Part shown: positions 16,038 to 24,843 of the stretch, piece by piece | Layout: each line of letters begins with the position of its first letter | Position numbering within the stretch: the stretch's first letter is position 1 | The notes under the pieces: generated by a model | Seen by the model: only the letters and a program-made list of their open reading frames with translations | Database searches by the model: none | Told to the model about the DNA's origin: nothing | Assembly: GCA_903929795.1 (NCBI GenBank) | Contig: CAIYWC010000012.1 | Coordinates: forward strand, 1-64,000 | Length of the DNA stretch: 64,000 nt | Source of the DNA: an uncultured Myxococcales bacterium | Lineage (GTDB): Bacteria > Myxococcota_A > UBA9042 | Direction of reading: 5' to 3' | Position numbers and translations under genes: made by a program

Positions 16038-17264
16038 TTGGCTCAAACCCACGACCCGATGCGGTCCCCGTATGCGTCGGCGCTGCGCGATCGCCCGCTG
16101 CCGTTGGCGTTCGTCGATCTGGACGCGCTGGATCAGAATCTGACCCGGTTGCTGCAGCCAGCGCGAACGCGCGGCAAACGCGTGCGATTGGCGACCAAGT
16201 CCGTGCGCTGTCCGGCGCTCATCGCGCGCGCGATACACCGGTCGGAAGGCCTGATTACCGGCCTCATGACGTTCTCGGCGCGTGAGACGCTGCAGTGGGC
16301 TGAGCATGGCGCGACCGACTTGCTGATGGGCTATCCGATCGGCGGGCCCCACGACGCGGTGCTGCTGGTCGCGGCGAACCGGCACACCCGCGCGGCGGCG
16401 ATGGTCGACGCGCCGCAGCACGTGGCGTGGCTGGCGGATGCGGGCCGCGCGGCGCAGCTCAAGCTGCCGGTGTGGCTCGACCTGGACATGGGCTGGCGAC
16501 CGCTGGCCGGGACGCACATCGGCGTGCGGCGCAGCCCGTTGCGGACCCCGGAGGACGTGGTGATGCTAGCGCGGCTGATCGCCGACCAGCCGTTCCTGGA
16601 GCTGCGCGGGCTGATGGGCTACGAGGCGCACGTCGCCGGTCTGCCGGACGATGGCCGGCTGGCGTCCTGGCAAAACCCGATGAAACGCTGGATCAAGGAG
16701 CGGAGCTGGCCGGATATCGTCGTGCGGCGCGGGCTGGCCGTCGCGGCGCTGCACGCGGAGGGCTTGACGCCAGCTGACGGCGAATTCTCCTGCAACGGCG
16801 GCGGCAGCGGCTCGGTCGACCGCACGGCGCAGGACCCCAGCGTCACCGAGATCACCATCGGCTCCGGCCTGCTCGTGGGCCATCTTTTTGACGGCTACCG
16901 CGGCTTGGACCTCGCGCCTGCGCTGCATTTCGCGCTCGCGGTCACCCGCGCGCCCAGCCCCGGGATCGTCACCTGCGGCGGCGGCGGCTGGATCGCGTCC
17001 GGGCAGAGCGGCGCCGATCGCCTACCCATGCCCGTGTGGCCGCCGGGCTGCACGCTGTTGCCGGTGGAAGGCGCCGGCGAGGTCCAGACGCCGGTTGCGC
17101 TGCCTGCGGGCGTCCAGGCGGCGATCGGCTCGCCGGTGATCTTTCGGCCCGCCAAGTCCGGAGAGCTGGCGGAAATCTTCAGCGAATATCTGCTGTTGGC
17201 CGATGGCGCGGTCAACGCACACGCCGCGACGTATCGTGGCCTGGGATGGAACGCATGGGCTTGA
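16038..17264 (+). CDS. D-threonine aldolase / amino acid deaminase-like PLP enzyme (alanine racemase fold)
   Basis: A 408-residue PLP enzyme of the alanine racemase N-terminal-domain superfamily. The probable Schiff-base lysine is Lys54 in RLATKSVRC; other matches are FVDLDALDQN near the N-terminus, DLDMGWRPL, GVRRSPLRTPE, GYEAHVAG, CNGGGSGS and GEVQTP. The closest family known to me is the actinobacterial 'amino acid deaminase/aldolase' group, related to D-threonine aldolase and D-serine dehydratase. The TTG at 16038 was chosen because GGAGG (16028-16032) lies five bases upstream; ATG 16059 is the alternative and would be 26 bases from that site. The 3' end overlaps the next gene by 19 bp, implying translational coupling. 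Confidence 0.82.
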   Translation: MAQTHDPMRSPYASALRDRPLPLAFVDLDALDQNLTRLLQPARTRGKRVRLATKSVRCPALIARAIHRSEGLITGLMTFSARETLQWAEHGATDLLMGYPIGGPHDAVLLVAANRHTRAAAMVDAPQHVAWLADAGRAAQLKLPVWLDLDMGWRPLAGTHIGVRRSPLRTPEDVVMLARLIADQPFLELRGLMGYEAHVAGLPDDGRLASWQNPMKRWIKERSWPDIVVRRGLAVAALHAEGLTPADGEFSCNGGGSGSVDRTAQDPSVTEITIGSGLLVGHLFDGYRGLDLAPALHFALAVTRAPSPGIVTCGGGGWIASGQSGADRLPMPVWPPGCTLLPVEGAGEVQTPVALPAGVQAAIGSPVIFRPAKSGELAEIFSEYLLLADGAVNAHAATYRGLGWNAWA

Positions 17265-19285
17265 AATTGCAGCATGTTTTGCCGCTGATCGTCAGCCTTG
17301 CCGCATGCAGCAGCACGGCGCCCGCGGGCTCATCGCCCGTCGCGCTGGGCCCGCCGTTCGCGATGGACTTTACGCGTGCCGCCGGGCTGTGGGACGCGCC
17401 ATTTCCGTCGGACGATTTGCGCAAGAGCGACGGCCACATCGACCTCAGCCGCTGGCAAAATCCCGACCAGGTGACGCTGATCGACCAGTGCCTGGCGCTG
17501 CTGACCCGCGACGCGCGCGGGTTTGCCCAGGCAGGCGCGATCTACCTGCGCGCGGGCGCGGCGCTGGATCCGGCCAGCCTCCCGGCGCTGGCGACGAGCG
17601 TGACGGCGGACGCGACGGTCTTCCTGACGGCGATCGACCCGCTGTCGCCCGATTTCCTGCAGCGGCGGCCGATCGACGTGGCGTTCATGGCCGACGGCGG
17701 GCCGATGGGCGCCAAGAACCTGTTGGCAATCCTGCCCTTGCAGGGTGCGCCGCTGCTGGCGAAGACGCGCTATGCGGCCGTCGTCACGGCGAGGGTGCGC
17801 TACGCGGACCAGACGGCACCGGCGCGGCCGCTGGCGCTGGACCAGCTGCTGGGCGGGATCACGCCGGCCGGGATGCCGGCTGACGTCGCGCAGGCCTACC
17901 GGCTGGCGATCCCGGCGCTGGCGCTGCTGGTGCAGCCGGGCGACATCGCGGCGCTGGCGGTGTTCACGACCGACGACCGGGCGGCCGACATGCTGACCGT
18001 CTTTGACGATGCGCTCGCGAAGCACCCGATCGCGCCGCTGGCGGTTGCGCCGACACTGACGGAAACATACGATAATTACTGCGTTTTCCAGTCGACGGTC
18101 GACGTGCCGGTTTACCAGGCGGGCACGCCGCCTTACAACACGGCGGGCGGCGATTGGCAGTTTGACGCTGCCGGCGCGCCGCTTTTTGACCACACCGAGA
18201 CCGGCCGCATCTGGTTCACCGTGCCGCGCCAAGCGGTGCCGGCGGACGGCGTCCCGACGATCGTGTTCATCGGCACCGGCGGCGGCGGCGAGCGGCCGTT
18301 GGTCGACCGCGGCGTCTGCGCCACCAAGGATTTCACAGTCGCGATCACGCCCGGCTCCGGTCCGGCGCAGGAATTTGCGCGCGTCGGCTGGGCCGGCGTG
18401 CAGATCGATGGAACGCTGGAGGGCATGCGCAACACTACGCACGGTAACGAGGATTTCCTGCTGTTCAACGTGTTCAACCCGGCGGCGTTGCGCGACAATG
18501 TGCGGCAGTCGGCGCTGGAGATTCGGCTGCTGCGCGAAGCGCTCAAGGCCGTGAGCTTCGACGTGCACGCGTGCCCGGGCGCGAGCGGCACGTTCCGGGT
18601 TCACGCGGACCGCGTCGGCGTGATGGGGCACTCCATGGGCGCGACCATTCTGCCGCTGACGTTGTCCGACAAGTCCGCGTTTCAGGAGGCTATTTTGTCC
18701 GGTGCGGGCGGCAGCTACATCGCCAACGTGATGGACAAGACGCTGCCGCTGCCGGTCAAGCCGGTGGCTGAAGGCCTGCTGGGGTACGACGTGCGCGGCC
18801 GGTCGCTGACGCCGCAGGACCCGGCGCTGACGCTTTTCCAGTGGGCGGTCGAGTCGTCGGACCCGCAGATCTACGGCCCGCGGATTCTGGCCCAGGCGCA
18901 CGCGCCGGACGTGCTGATGCTGCAAGGCCTCGTGGATCACTACATTTTACCGAGCATTGCCAACGCGTTCAGCCTCGCGACCGGGCTGGATCTGGCGGGC
19001 CCGGCGCTGGACGCGCAGTCCGCGGAGCTGATCGCGCTCGGCCAGCGTTCCGTGGCGAGCCTGCTGGCGCTGTCCGGCAAGCAGCCGCTGCCGCTGCCGG
19101 TGAGCGGCAATCACGCCGGGCTGACCGCCGTTGTGGTCCAGAACATGGGCGACGCCCTCGAGGACGGCCACGAAGCGAATTTTCAGACCGAGAGGCCCAA
19201 GCAGCTATACCGCTGTTTTCTCGCGGACTTGGCGGTTGGCAAAGTGCCGGTCATTCGCGATACGAGCACCGACCTGTGCTGGTAG
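17246..19285 (+). CDS. Large lipoprotein with an alpha/beta-hydrolase-type nucleophile elbow
   Basis: A 679-residue protein. The N-terminus has a signal peptide ending SLAAC-S, a good lipobox with Ser at +2. The first ~330 residues resemble the N-terminal domain of Ig/virulence-type large lipases (QNPDQVTLIDQ, then FFLTAIDPLSPD-like blocks). The second half contains a hydrolase core with VGVMGHSMGA, where Ser is the predicted nucleophile, a likely acid in LQGLVDHYI and a likely His in SGNHAGLT. A surface esterase or lipase is the best guess. ATG 17246 or 17255 may be the start; both lie inside the preceding PLP-enzyme gene. The 3' end overlaps the convergent GH15-like gene by 35 bp. Confidence 0.8.
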   Translation: MERMGLKLQHVLPLIVSLAACSSTAPAGSSPVALGPPFAMDFTRAAGLWDAPFPSDDLRKSDGHIDLSRWQNPDQVTLIDQCLALLTRDARGFAQAGAIYLRAGAALDPASLPALATSVTADATVFLTAIDPLSPDFLQRRPIDVAFMADGGPMGAKNLLAILPLQGAPLLAKTRYAAVVTARVRYADQTAPARPLALDQLLGGITPAGMPADVAQAYRLAIPALALLVQPGDIAALAVFTTDDRAADMLTVFDDALAKHPIAPLAVAPTLTETYDNYCVFQSTVDVPVYQAGTPPYNTAGGDWQFDAAGAPLFDHTETGRIWFTVPRQAVPADGVPTIVFIGTGGGGERPLVDRGVCATKDFTVAITPGSGPAQEFARVGWAGVQIDGTLEGMRNTTHGNEDFLLFNVFNPAALRDNVRQSALEIRLLREALKAVSFDVHACPGASGTFRVHADRVGVMGHSMGATILPLTLSDKSAFQEAILSGAGGSYIANVMDKTLPLPVKPVAEGLLGYDVRGRSLTPQDPALTLFQWAVESSDPQIYGPRILAQAHAPDVLMLQGLVDHYILPSIANAFSLATGLDLAGPALDAQSAELIALGQRSVASLLALSGKQPLPLPVSGNHAGLTAVVVQNMGDALEDGHEANFQTERPKQLYRCFLADLAVGKVPVIRDTSTDLCW

Positions 19286-21707
19286 CGCCCGCGCGGCGTC
19301 GGCGCAGCACGAGCGCGTAAGCTGCGAACAGCGCGGCGCCGGCACCCGCGGAAGGCGCGCCCGCCTGACACCCGGAAGCCTGTGGCGGTGCGTTCCCACT
19401 GGCGACGAGGTCAGCTGCCGCGGCGTCGGCCACCGCGGCGTCCGGCGAATTTTCATCAATCATAACAATGTCTTGTGAGGCATCATCCGCGTCGGTATTG
19501 GCCACTGCGTCCGCTGTCGCCGTGCCATCCAGGGCCGCGACGACTTCGGCAGGCCCGCTGGCCACGTCAGTGGTTGAACCGCTATCAGCTTCTGGTTCAA
19601 CCACTTGGGCTTGGTCGGCGATGCTGGGTGGCGCAAGGCACGCGCTGAGGTCATCGCCCCACGCTTCGCCGCCGAGCCACAGCGCCATCGCGCCCGCGCC
19701 AAAGCCGACCATGGGGATCGCGCCGTCGAATTGCCCGGCCGTCGCGCCTTGTGTGCCCAGGAGTTCCGGCACGATGCCGCCGCCGGCCACCATCACGTCC
19801 TGCATCCGCGCGTGGAGCGCCGCGACGTCCGCCGCGACGTTCTGGCCCGCCGCCTGCATCCGCTCCAGCATCCGCAGCACGCGCAGGTCGATGAACAACC
19901 ACTCCGCGCTGTCGTACAACCCGCCGTCGTCATTGCGGATCAGGCCTGGACCACCGCCCGCGCTCAGACTTGCTTTCCACAGCTGCCAGGTCGCCAGCGC
20001 CGTTGGCCCGCCGGGGTCGATCTGCCCGTCCAGGAAGGCTTCCACCGGCGCGATATCCAGCGCCAGCGCCGGCGACTCCTCCAGGTTGCCGCGCAGCACG
20101 TGGTCGGCGCCGACAAAATGGCCCTGGATCGCGTCCCGCAGCGCCACCGCCGCGGTCCGGTAACTCTCGCCCAGCGGCGCGTCGCCCGCCAGCGCCGCCA
20201 GCACCGACGCGCCGCACAGCCCGCGGACCGCCAGGACATCGCTGTAGGCAAAGTGCTTCTGCTGGCCATTCCAGTGCACCTCCCAAATACTGGAATCCTT
20301 TTGCAAAAGCCCGGATGGATCGCGCAATGCCAGCAGCCGATTCGCCACGAGATCGCGCAGCTGTGGCCAGCGCTGGGTCAGCCACGCGGTGTCCTGGCTC
20401 GCCGCGACATAGCGCGCCGCCTGCCACAGGTACAGGCCCAGGCCGTCGAATTCGATGTTCGGCCCGTCCGCGTTCGTGTCCGATTCTTCCAGCCCACCGC
20501 CGAAATAACGCACCGGCGACACGAGGTATGGTCCGCCAAAATAGCTCGTATACACACCGGTTTGGCCATTTTGCACGAACTCGAGCGCGTCCTTGGCCTC
20601 CGGGCCATGACCGCTCGCCGCCAGCGTCACGCCCGCGTACGCCTGATCGCGCACCCACGCGATGTGCCAGATGCCGGGCGGCAGGCTCGCGACAATCTGG
20701 CCGTGCGGCGTCTGATTTTGCCCCGCGGGTCCGCTATTTGGTTCGCGCACCTGCGCCATCCGCAGCGTCGCCAGGTTGCGCTGGAGCTGGAGCTGCGCCG
20801 CGACGTCCAACCCCGCCGGCAGCTGATCCAGCGCGTGCCAAGCTTGCCAGTCCGCCAACTCGTCCGCCAGCACCTGCGGCGCCGACCGCCCGGCCAGCCA
20901 CAGGTCCGTCGCCGCCGCGAACTGTGCGTCGTCCGTCGCGTTGCCGTACAGCAGCAGCCAGCCGCGCGTCGCCGTCTCGCCCGGCTGGAGCGTCACCGGC
21001 AGCCACTGCATTCCGGCCACGCGATCGCTGCCCTCGGTGCCCACGCCGCCGACAAACACCGCGCCTGTCAGCCATTTCGTATACGGATTAAGCACTTCCA
21101 TCGCGGCGGGCGGTTCGCCAATCGCGCGGTACAGGATCCGGTGTGGCGTCTGGCTGTCCTGTTCGACAAGCGCGTCGCTGCCCAGCGCGTGAATCGACTC
21201 CCCATCCAGCCCCGGCGGATCGCCCGCGCCCAGGTGGCAATTGCCGATCACGGCCACCGTCACGGTTTGCGCCACTGTCGCGTGGTTCGTGACTTGTACC
21301 AGCATGACCGCGCCGGGCGACGGCAGCGTCATCGGCGCGAACGTCAGCGTCGCCAGGTCCACGCCATTTTGCGTCCGCAGGTCGCGCACGATGCCGGTCC
21401 CATCGACCAGGCCAAAAGTGTCCGCGGTCGCCGGATGCGCGAGCGACGTCGCCCAAACTGAAGCCGAATCGCCTACTTTCACGCCAAAATACGCGTCGTA
21501 CAGCAGGTCCGGCGTTGTCTGGAGCGCGTCCGCGTGGGCGTACAGGTGCGGCCAGAAGCCGGTGACCTTCGCCAGCGTCTCGTCCACTGTCAACGCCGCG
21601 AAACCATTGGCAGTTACCCGCACCGGAAACGGCTGCATGGCCGGCAGCGCGGCGTGCGCGGGCAGGGAAGCCAGAGCCAAAACTGCTGTGATCAGAAGCC
21701 GCTGCAT
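19251..21707 (-). CDS. Secreted glycoside hydrolase family 15-like protein with MYXO-CTERM-like anchor
   Basis: An 818-residue exported protein. Signal peptide residues 1-20 (ending PAHA); an N-terminal beta domain to about 310; a GH15-type (alpha/alpha)6 catalytic domain to about 690 with HIAWVRDQAY, NIEFDGLGLYLWQAA and SSIWEVHWNGQQKHFAYSD (IWE holds the predicted general acid). An Asp/Ala-rich linker follows, and the C-terminus has Cys780, a hydrophobic helix (787-801) and RRRR (802-805), the layout of MYXO-CTERM sorting signals. GH15 enzymes hydrolyse alpha-glucans such as starch or trehalose. ATG 21707 gives the cleanest signal peptide; ATG 21746 is the alternative. Unusually, 13 residues follow the Arg cluster because the frame runs 35 bp into the convergent hydrolase gene. 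Confidence 0.85.
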   Translation of the reverse strand: MQRLLITAVLALASLPAHAALPAMQPFPVRVTANGFAALTVDETLAKVTGFWPHLYAHADALQTTPDLLYDAYFGVKVGDSASVWATSLAHPATADTFGLVDGTGIVRDLRTQNGVDLATLTFAPMTLPSPGAVMLVQVTNHATVAQTVTVAVIGNCHLGAGDPPGLDGESIHALGSDALVEQDSQTPHRILYRAIGEPPAAMEVLNPYTKWLTGAVFVGGVGTEGSDRVAGMQWLPVTLQPGETATRGWLLLYGNATDDAQFAAATDLWLAGRSAPQVLADELADWQAWHALDQLPAGLDVAAQLQLQRNLATLRMAQVREPNSGPAGQNQTPHGQIVASLPPGIWHIAWVRDQAYAGVTLAASGHGPEAKDALEFVQNGQTGVYTSYFGGPYLVSPVRYFGGGLEESDTNADGPNIEFDGLGLYLWQAARYVAASQDTAWLTQRWPQLRDLVANRLLALRDPSGLLQKDSSIWEVHWNGQQKHFAYSDVLAVRGLCGASVLAALAGDAPLGESYRTAAVALRDAIQGHFVGADHVLRGNLEESPALALDIAPVEAFLDGQIDPGGPTALATWQLWKASLSAGGGPGLIRNDDGGLYDSAEWLFIDLRVLRMLERMQAAGQNVAADVAALHARMQDVMVAGGGIVPELLGTQGATAGQFDGAIPMVGFGAGAMALWLGGEAWGDDLSACLAPPSIADQAQVVEPEADSGSTTDVASGPAEVVAALDGTATADAVANTDADDASQDIVMIDENSPDAAVADAAAADLVASGNAPPQASGCQAGAPSAGAGAALFAAYALVLRRRRAGATSTGRCSYRE

Positions 21708-21851
21708 CGCCAACCCGCCGGGCTTGCACGCTACCCGTTTTGTCATGGGCTTGCCAGCCCCCCAATTCGCGCCGAAAGCTTGCATGCAACGGCCTCTCCC
21801 TGCTATCACCGCCCGCCGGATGGTCTGCTCGGCCCGGCTCAGGATGTGCGC

Positions 21852-22394
21852 GTGTACACGGTTGGTCACAAATTGCGTCAACGCCGCGAAAGTCGGGGGA
21901 TTTCCCTCGAAGCCGCGATGCGTGCCACGCGGATGACGCGCGCCGTGCTGACCGCGCTGGAAGAGGACCGCTATCACGAGCTGGCCGCGCCGGTGTATGT
22001 CCGCGGATTCCTCAAAATTTACGCGCAGTTCCTGGAATTGCCGCCGGACGCGGTCGTGGAAGCCTACGAGGCCCAGGTTGCGGCGCAAGACGTGCCGGCC
22101 GCCCAAGCGGGCGCGCAACTGCCTGACTACCTGCGGGATCAGACCCGTGCGCCCGGTGGCGTCTCGTCGGCGCAGTCGTTCCTGCTGGTGGCCGTCGCCG
22201 TGATCGCGTTCGTCTTTCTGTGGTCGGTCAACCGCGGCAAGAAGCCCGTGCTGATGGCTGCCCGCCCCGGCATCTCCGCGCCCGCGACGGCGACCGGCCC
22301 GTCCGCGCCGACGCTGTTGCCCAACGCGCGCCGCCCGGTGCCGGGCAAGGATGCGCTGGTCGACAAGCCGGGTCAGCCCGCCCAGCCGCACTAG
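21852..22394 (+). CDS. RodZ-like membrane protein with N-terminal HTH domain
   Basis: A 180-residue protein starting at GTG with AGGA seven bases upstream. Residues 1-75 form a HTH_25/RodZ-type helix-turn-helix (GHKLRQRRESRGISLEAAM, then VYVRGFLKIYAQFLEL). A transmembrane helix (SFLLVAVAVIAFVFLWSV) spans about residues 110-127, and a Pro/Ala-rich ~50-residue periplasmic tail follows. RodZ links MreB to the cell-elongation machinery; this version lacks the usual large C-terminal beta domain, so it may be a shortened RodZ or a HTH membrane protein of another role. Longer open frames upstream are antisense to the GH15-like gene. recO follows 124 bp downstream. Confidence 0.78.
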   Translation: MYTVGHKLRQRRESRGISLEAAMRATRMTRAVLTALEEDRYHELAAPVYVRGFLKIYAQFLELPPDAVVEAYEAQVAAQDVPAAQAGAQLPDYLRDQTRAPGGVSSAQSFLLVAVAVIAFVFLWSVNRGKKPVLMAARPGISAPATATGPSAPTLLPNARRPVPGKDALVDKPGQPAQPH

Positions 22395-22518
22395 ACATGC
22401 CAACGTCAGCCGCACACCGAGATTTTGCGCTCCGGATGCGGACCGCGCACGCGTGCCTCTTCGCTCCGGGTGCGCTCGCCGCAATCTTCGACTTCGGTCC
22501 GAGCGCATAGCCGCCACC

Positions 22519-23277
22519 ATGCCGCCACGTCACCGTTTGGACGGCATCGTGATCCGCCAACAGCCCATCGCGGAAGCCGACGTGATCGTGTCGCTCGTCT
22601 CCGCGGAAGACGGTCGTGTGGACGTGCTGGCGCGCGGCGCCCGCAAGAGCCTGAAGCGTTTTGCCGGCGGAATCGCCCTGTTCAGCGAGATCTCGGCGGT
22701 TACCGAGCAAGGCCGCGGCCACCTGCCCACGCTGGTTGAATCAAGCCTGAACGCGGCGTTTTTGCACAAGTCGCCGAGCTACGGGCAGCTTGCGCTGGCG
22801 TCGTACGTGGCCGAGCTTGCGGCCTGTGCCAGCCAGCCCAGCCACGCCGATCCCGGGCTTTACACTTGGCTGCGGGCGAGCTTGGCGCTGTGCGAAAGCG
22901 CGGTGGAGCAGGCGCTGCGCACGCCGCGGCTGGGCGTCGAGGTCGGTTTCTTGCAAGCGCTGGGCGTTTGTCCGGACTTACAGGCGTGCATCCAGTGCGG
23001 GCAGGACACGGCGGCGGGTGGCACCTGGCTGGACGCAGACGCCGGGCTGACGTGCACGCGCTGCCGGCGCCCGAGCCCTGAGACGCTGTCGCCGCCGCTG
23101 GTGCGCGCGCTGGCGCTGTGGTCGCTGGCGCCCGCGGAGCCGCCCATCGATGCGTTGCCGCCGTCCGCAGCGCTGCGCGTCGCCGAACAGCAGGTGGCGA
23201 CGCTGCTGGGCCACGTGGTTCCGCAGCCGCTGCGGTCCGCCATCGCGCTGCGCGACCTGCTGCGGTTCGAGGCCTGA
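22519..23277 (+). CDS. recO: DNA repair protein RecO
   Basis: A 252-residue protein. The N-terminal OB fold reads RLDGIVIRQQPIAEADVIVSL, followed by VDVLARGARKSLKRF as in RecO; the C-terminal part has CIQCG and CTRC, the two halves of the RecO zinc site, around residues 155-185. RecO with RecF and RecR loads RecA onto gapped single-stranded DNA. Length and motif order are normal for the family. The ATG at 22519 gives the standard N-terminus; the upstream portion of the open frame is not similar to RecO. Confidence 0.92.
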   Translation: MPPRHRLDGIVIRQQPIAEADVIVSLVSAEDGRVDVLARGARKSLKRFAGGIALFSEISAVTEQGRGHLPTLVESSLNAAFLHKSPSYGQLALASYVAELAACASQPSHADPGLYTWLRASLALCESAVEQALRTPRLGVEVGFLQALGVCPDLQACIQCGQDTAAGGTWLDADAGLTCTRCRRPSPETLSPPLVRALALWSLAPAEPPIDALPPSAALRVAEQQVATLLGHVVPQPLRSAIALRDLLRFEA

Positions 23278-23346
23278 ACGCGCGCGGCTGCCCCTTGCCC
23301 CGCGCCCGTGAATCCGCTACCACAGCGCCCCCACGAGGAGCACACG

Positions 23347-24843
23347 ATGTCCGCAGACTACGCAGAATTGAGCCGACGCCTCGCCGACCTGACCGCGCTG
23401 GAGGAGGTCGTCGGCATCCTGTCCTGGGACCAGGAAATCGTGATGCCGTCCGGTGCCGCACAAGCGCGTGGCCGGCAGCTGTCGACGGTGCAGGTCGTGG
23501 CGCACGAGCGCCTGACGGACCCGCGGCTGGCGGCGCTGCTGGCCGGGCTGCAGCAGGACGCGACGCTGGATGCGACCCAGACGGCAAACGTGCGCGAGGC
23601 GCGGCGCGATGTGCAGAAGGCGACCTGCGTGCCGTCGGACCTTGTCCGCGCGCTGGGCGAGACGGCGGTGCGCGGCCACGAGGTCTGGGTCCAGGCGAGA
23701 AAGAACAAGAACTTCAGTGCGTTTGCGCCAGTGCTGGCCGAACTGGTCGACCTGGCCAAGCAGCGCGCCGCGGCGATCGCGCCGGACCAGCCGGCGTACG
23801 ACGTGCTGCTGGACGACTACGAGCCGGGCATGACGATGGCGCGGCTGGACCCGGTGTTCGCGCGGCTCAAGGAGGTGCTGCTGCCGCTGATCGCGCGCGT
23901 GCGGGCGGCCGAGCGCGGGCCGGACCTGGCGTGGCTGACGCAGCACGTTCCGGCGGAGACGCAGCGACAGGTGGGCGAACGCATCGTGCGCGCCATGGGC
24001 TACGATTTCACGCGCGGCCGGCTGGACACGTCCGTGCATCCGTTTTGCGGCGGCGCCGGGCCAACCGACGTGCGGATCACGACGCGGTACAACGAAGACG
24101 CGTTTCTTGGCTCGCTGACCGGCATGATCCACGAGACCGGCCACGCGCTGTACGAGCAGGGCCGCGACCTGAGCCTCGCCGACCAGCCGGTGTCGCGGCC
24201 GCGGTCGATGGGCATCCACGAGAGCCAGTCGCTGCTGTGGGAAAAGCAGGTCGCGCACGGCGAGCCGTTCTGGCGCGCACACTATCCCAAGCTCCAAGAA
24301 TCGTACGGCTTTTTGCGGAACAAGCCGTTGGCGGAATTCCTGCTGGGCGTCAATGACGTGAACCCGAACAACTTCATCCGCGTCGCGGCGGACGAGCTCA
24401 CCTACCCGCTGCATGTGATTTTGCGCTACGAAATCGAGCGCGAGCTGCTCAGCGGCCGCCTGGACGTGCGCGACCTGCCCGCGGCGTGGAACGAGCGGAT
24501 GCGCGGCTACCTGGGCATCACGCCACCCGACGACGCCGTGGGCGTGCTGCAGGACGTGCACTGGTCCGGTGGCGCGTTTGGCTATTTTCCGTGCTACACG
24601 CTGGGCGCGCTGTACGCGGCGCAATTTTACCAAGCCGCGGTGATGCAGCACCCTGAAATTCCTGAAAAATTGGCGCTTGGCGAGGTCGAGCCGCTGCTGG
24701 GCTGGCTGCGCACGCACGTGCACCAGATCGGCTCGCGGCTGGAGACCGATGCGCTGGTGACGGCGGCGACCGGCCGGCCGCTCGATCCCGAGCCGTTTTT
24801 GCGGTACGCGACCGCGAAATTTACCCGGCTGTATCGGCTGTAG
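23347..24843 (+). CDS. Metallocarboxypeptidase of the M32 (Taq carboxypeptidase) family
   Basis: A 498-residue cytoplasmic zinc carboxypeptidase that removes C-terminal amino acids from peptides. The zinc motif is HETGH (His262, Glu263, His266), followed by the M32 signature MGIHESQSLLWE (Glu292 as likely third ligand) and DELTYPLHVILRYEIE. Length is typical (about 500). The start ATG follows GAGGAG. It is 69 bp downstream of recO. Its 3' end overlaps the convergent 1390-residue membrane protein gene by 23 bp. Confidence 0.95.
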   Translation: MSADYAELSRRLADLTALEEVVGILSWDQEIVMPSGAAQARGRQLSTVQVVAHERLTDPRLAALLAGLQQDATLDATQTANVREARRDVQKATCVPSDLVRALGETAVRGHEVWVQARKNKNFSAFAPVLAELVDLAKQRAAAIAPDQPAYDVLLDDYEPGMTMARLDPVFARLKEVLLPLIARVRAAERGPDLAWLTQHVPAETQRQVGERIVRAMGYDFTRGRLDTSVHPFCGGAGPTDVRITTRYNEDAFLGSLTGMIHETGHALYEQGRDLSLADQPVSRPRSMGIHESQSLLWEKQVAHGEPFWRAHYPKLQESYGFLRNKPLAEFLLGVNDVNPNNFIRVAADELTYPLHVILRYEIERELLSGRLDVRDLPAAWNERMRGYLGITPPDDAVGVLQDVHWSGGAFGYFPCYTLGALYAAQFYQAAVMQHPEIPEKLALGEVEPLLGWLRTHVHQIGSRLETDALVTAATGRPLDPEPFLRYATAKFTRLYRL

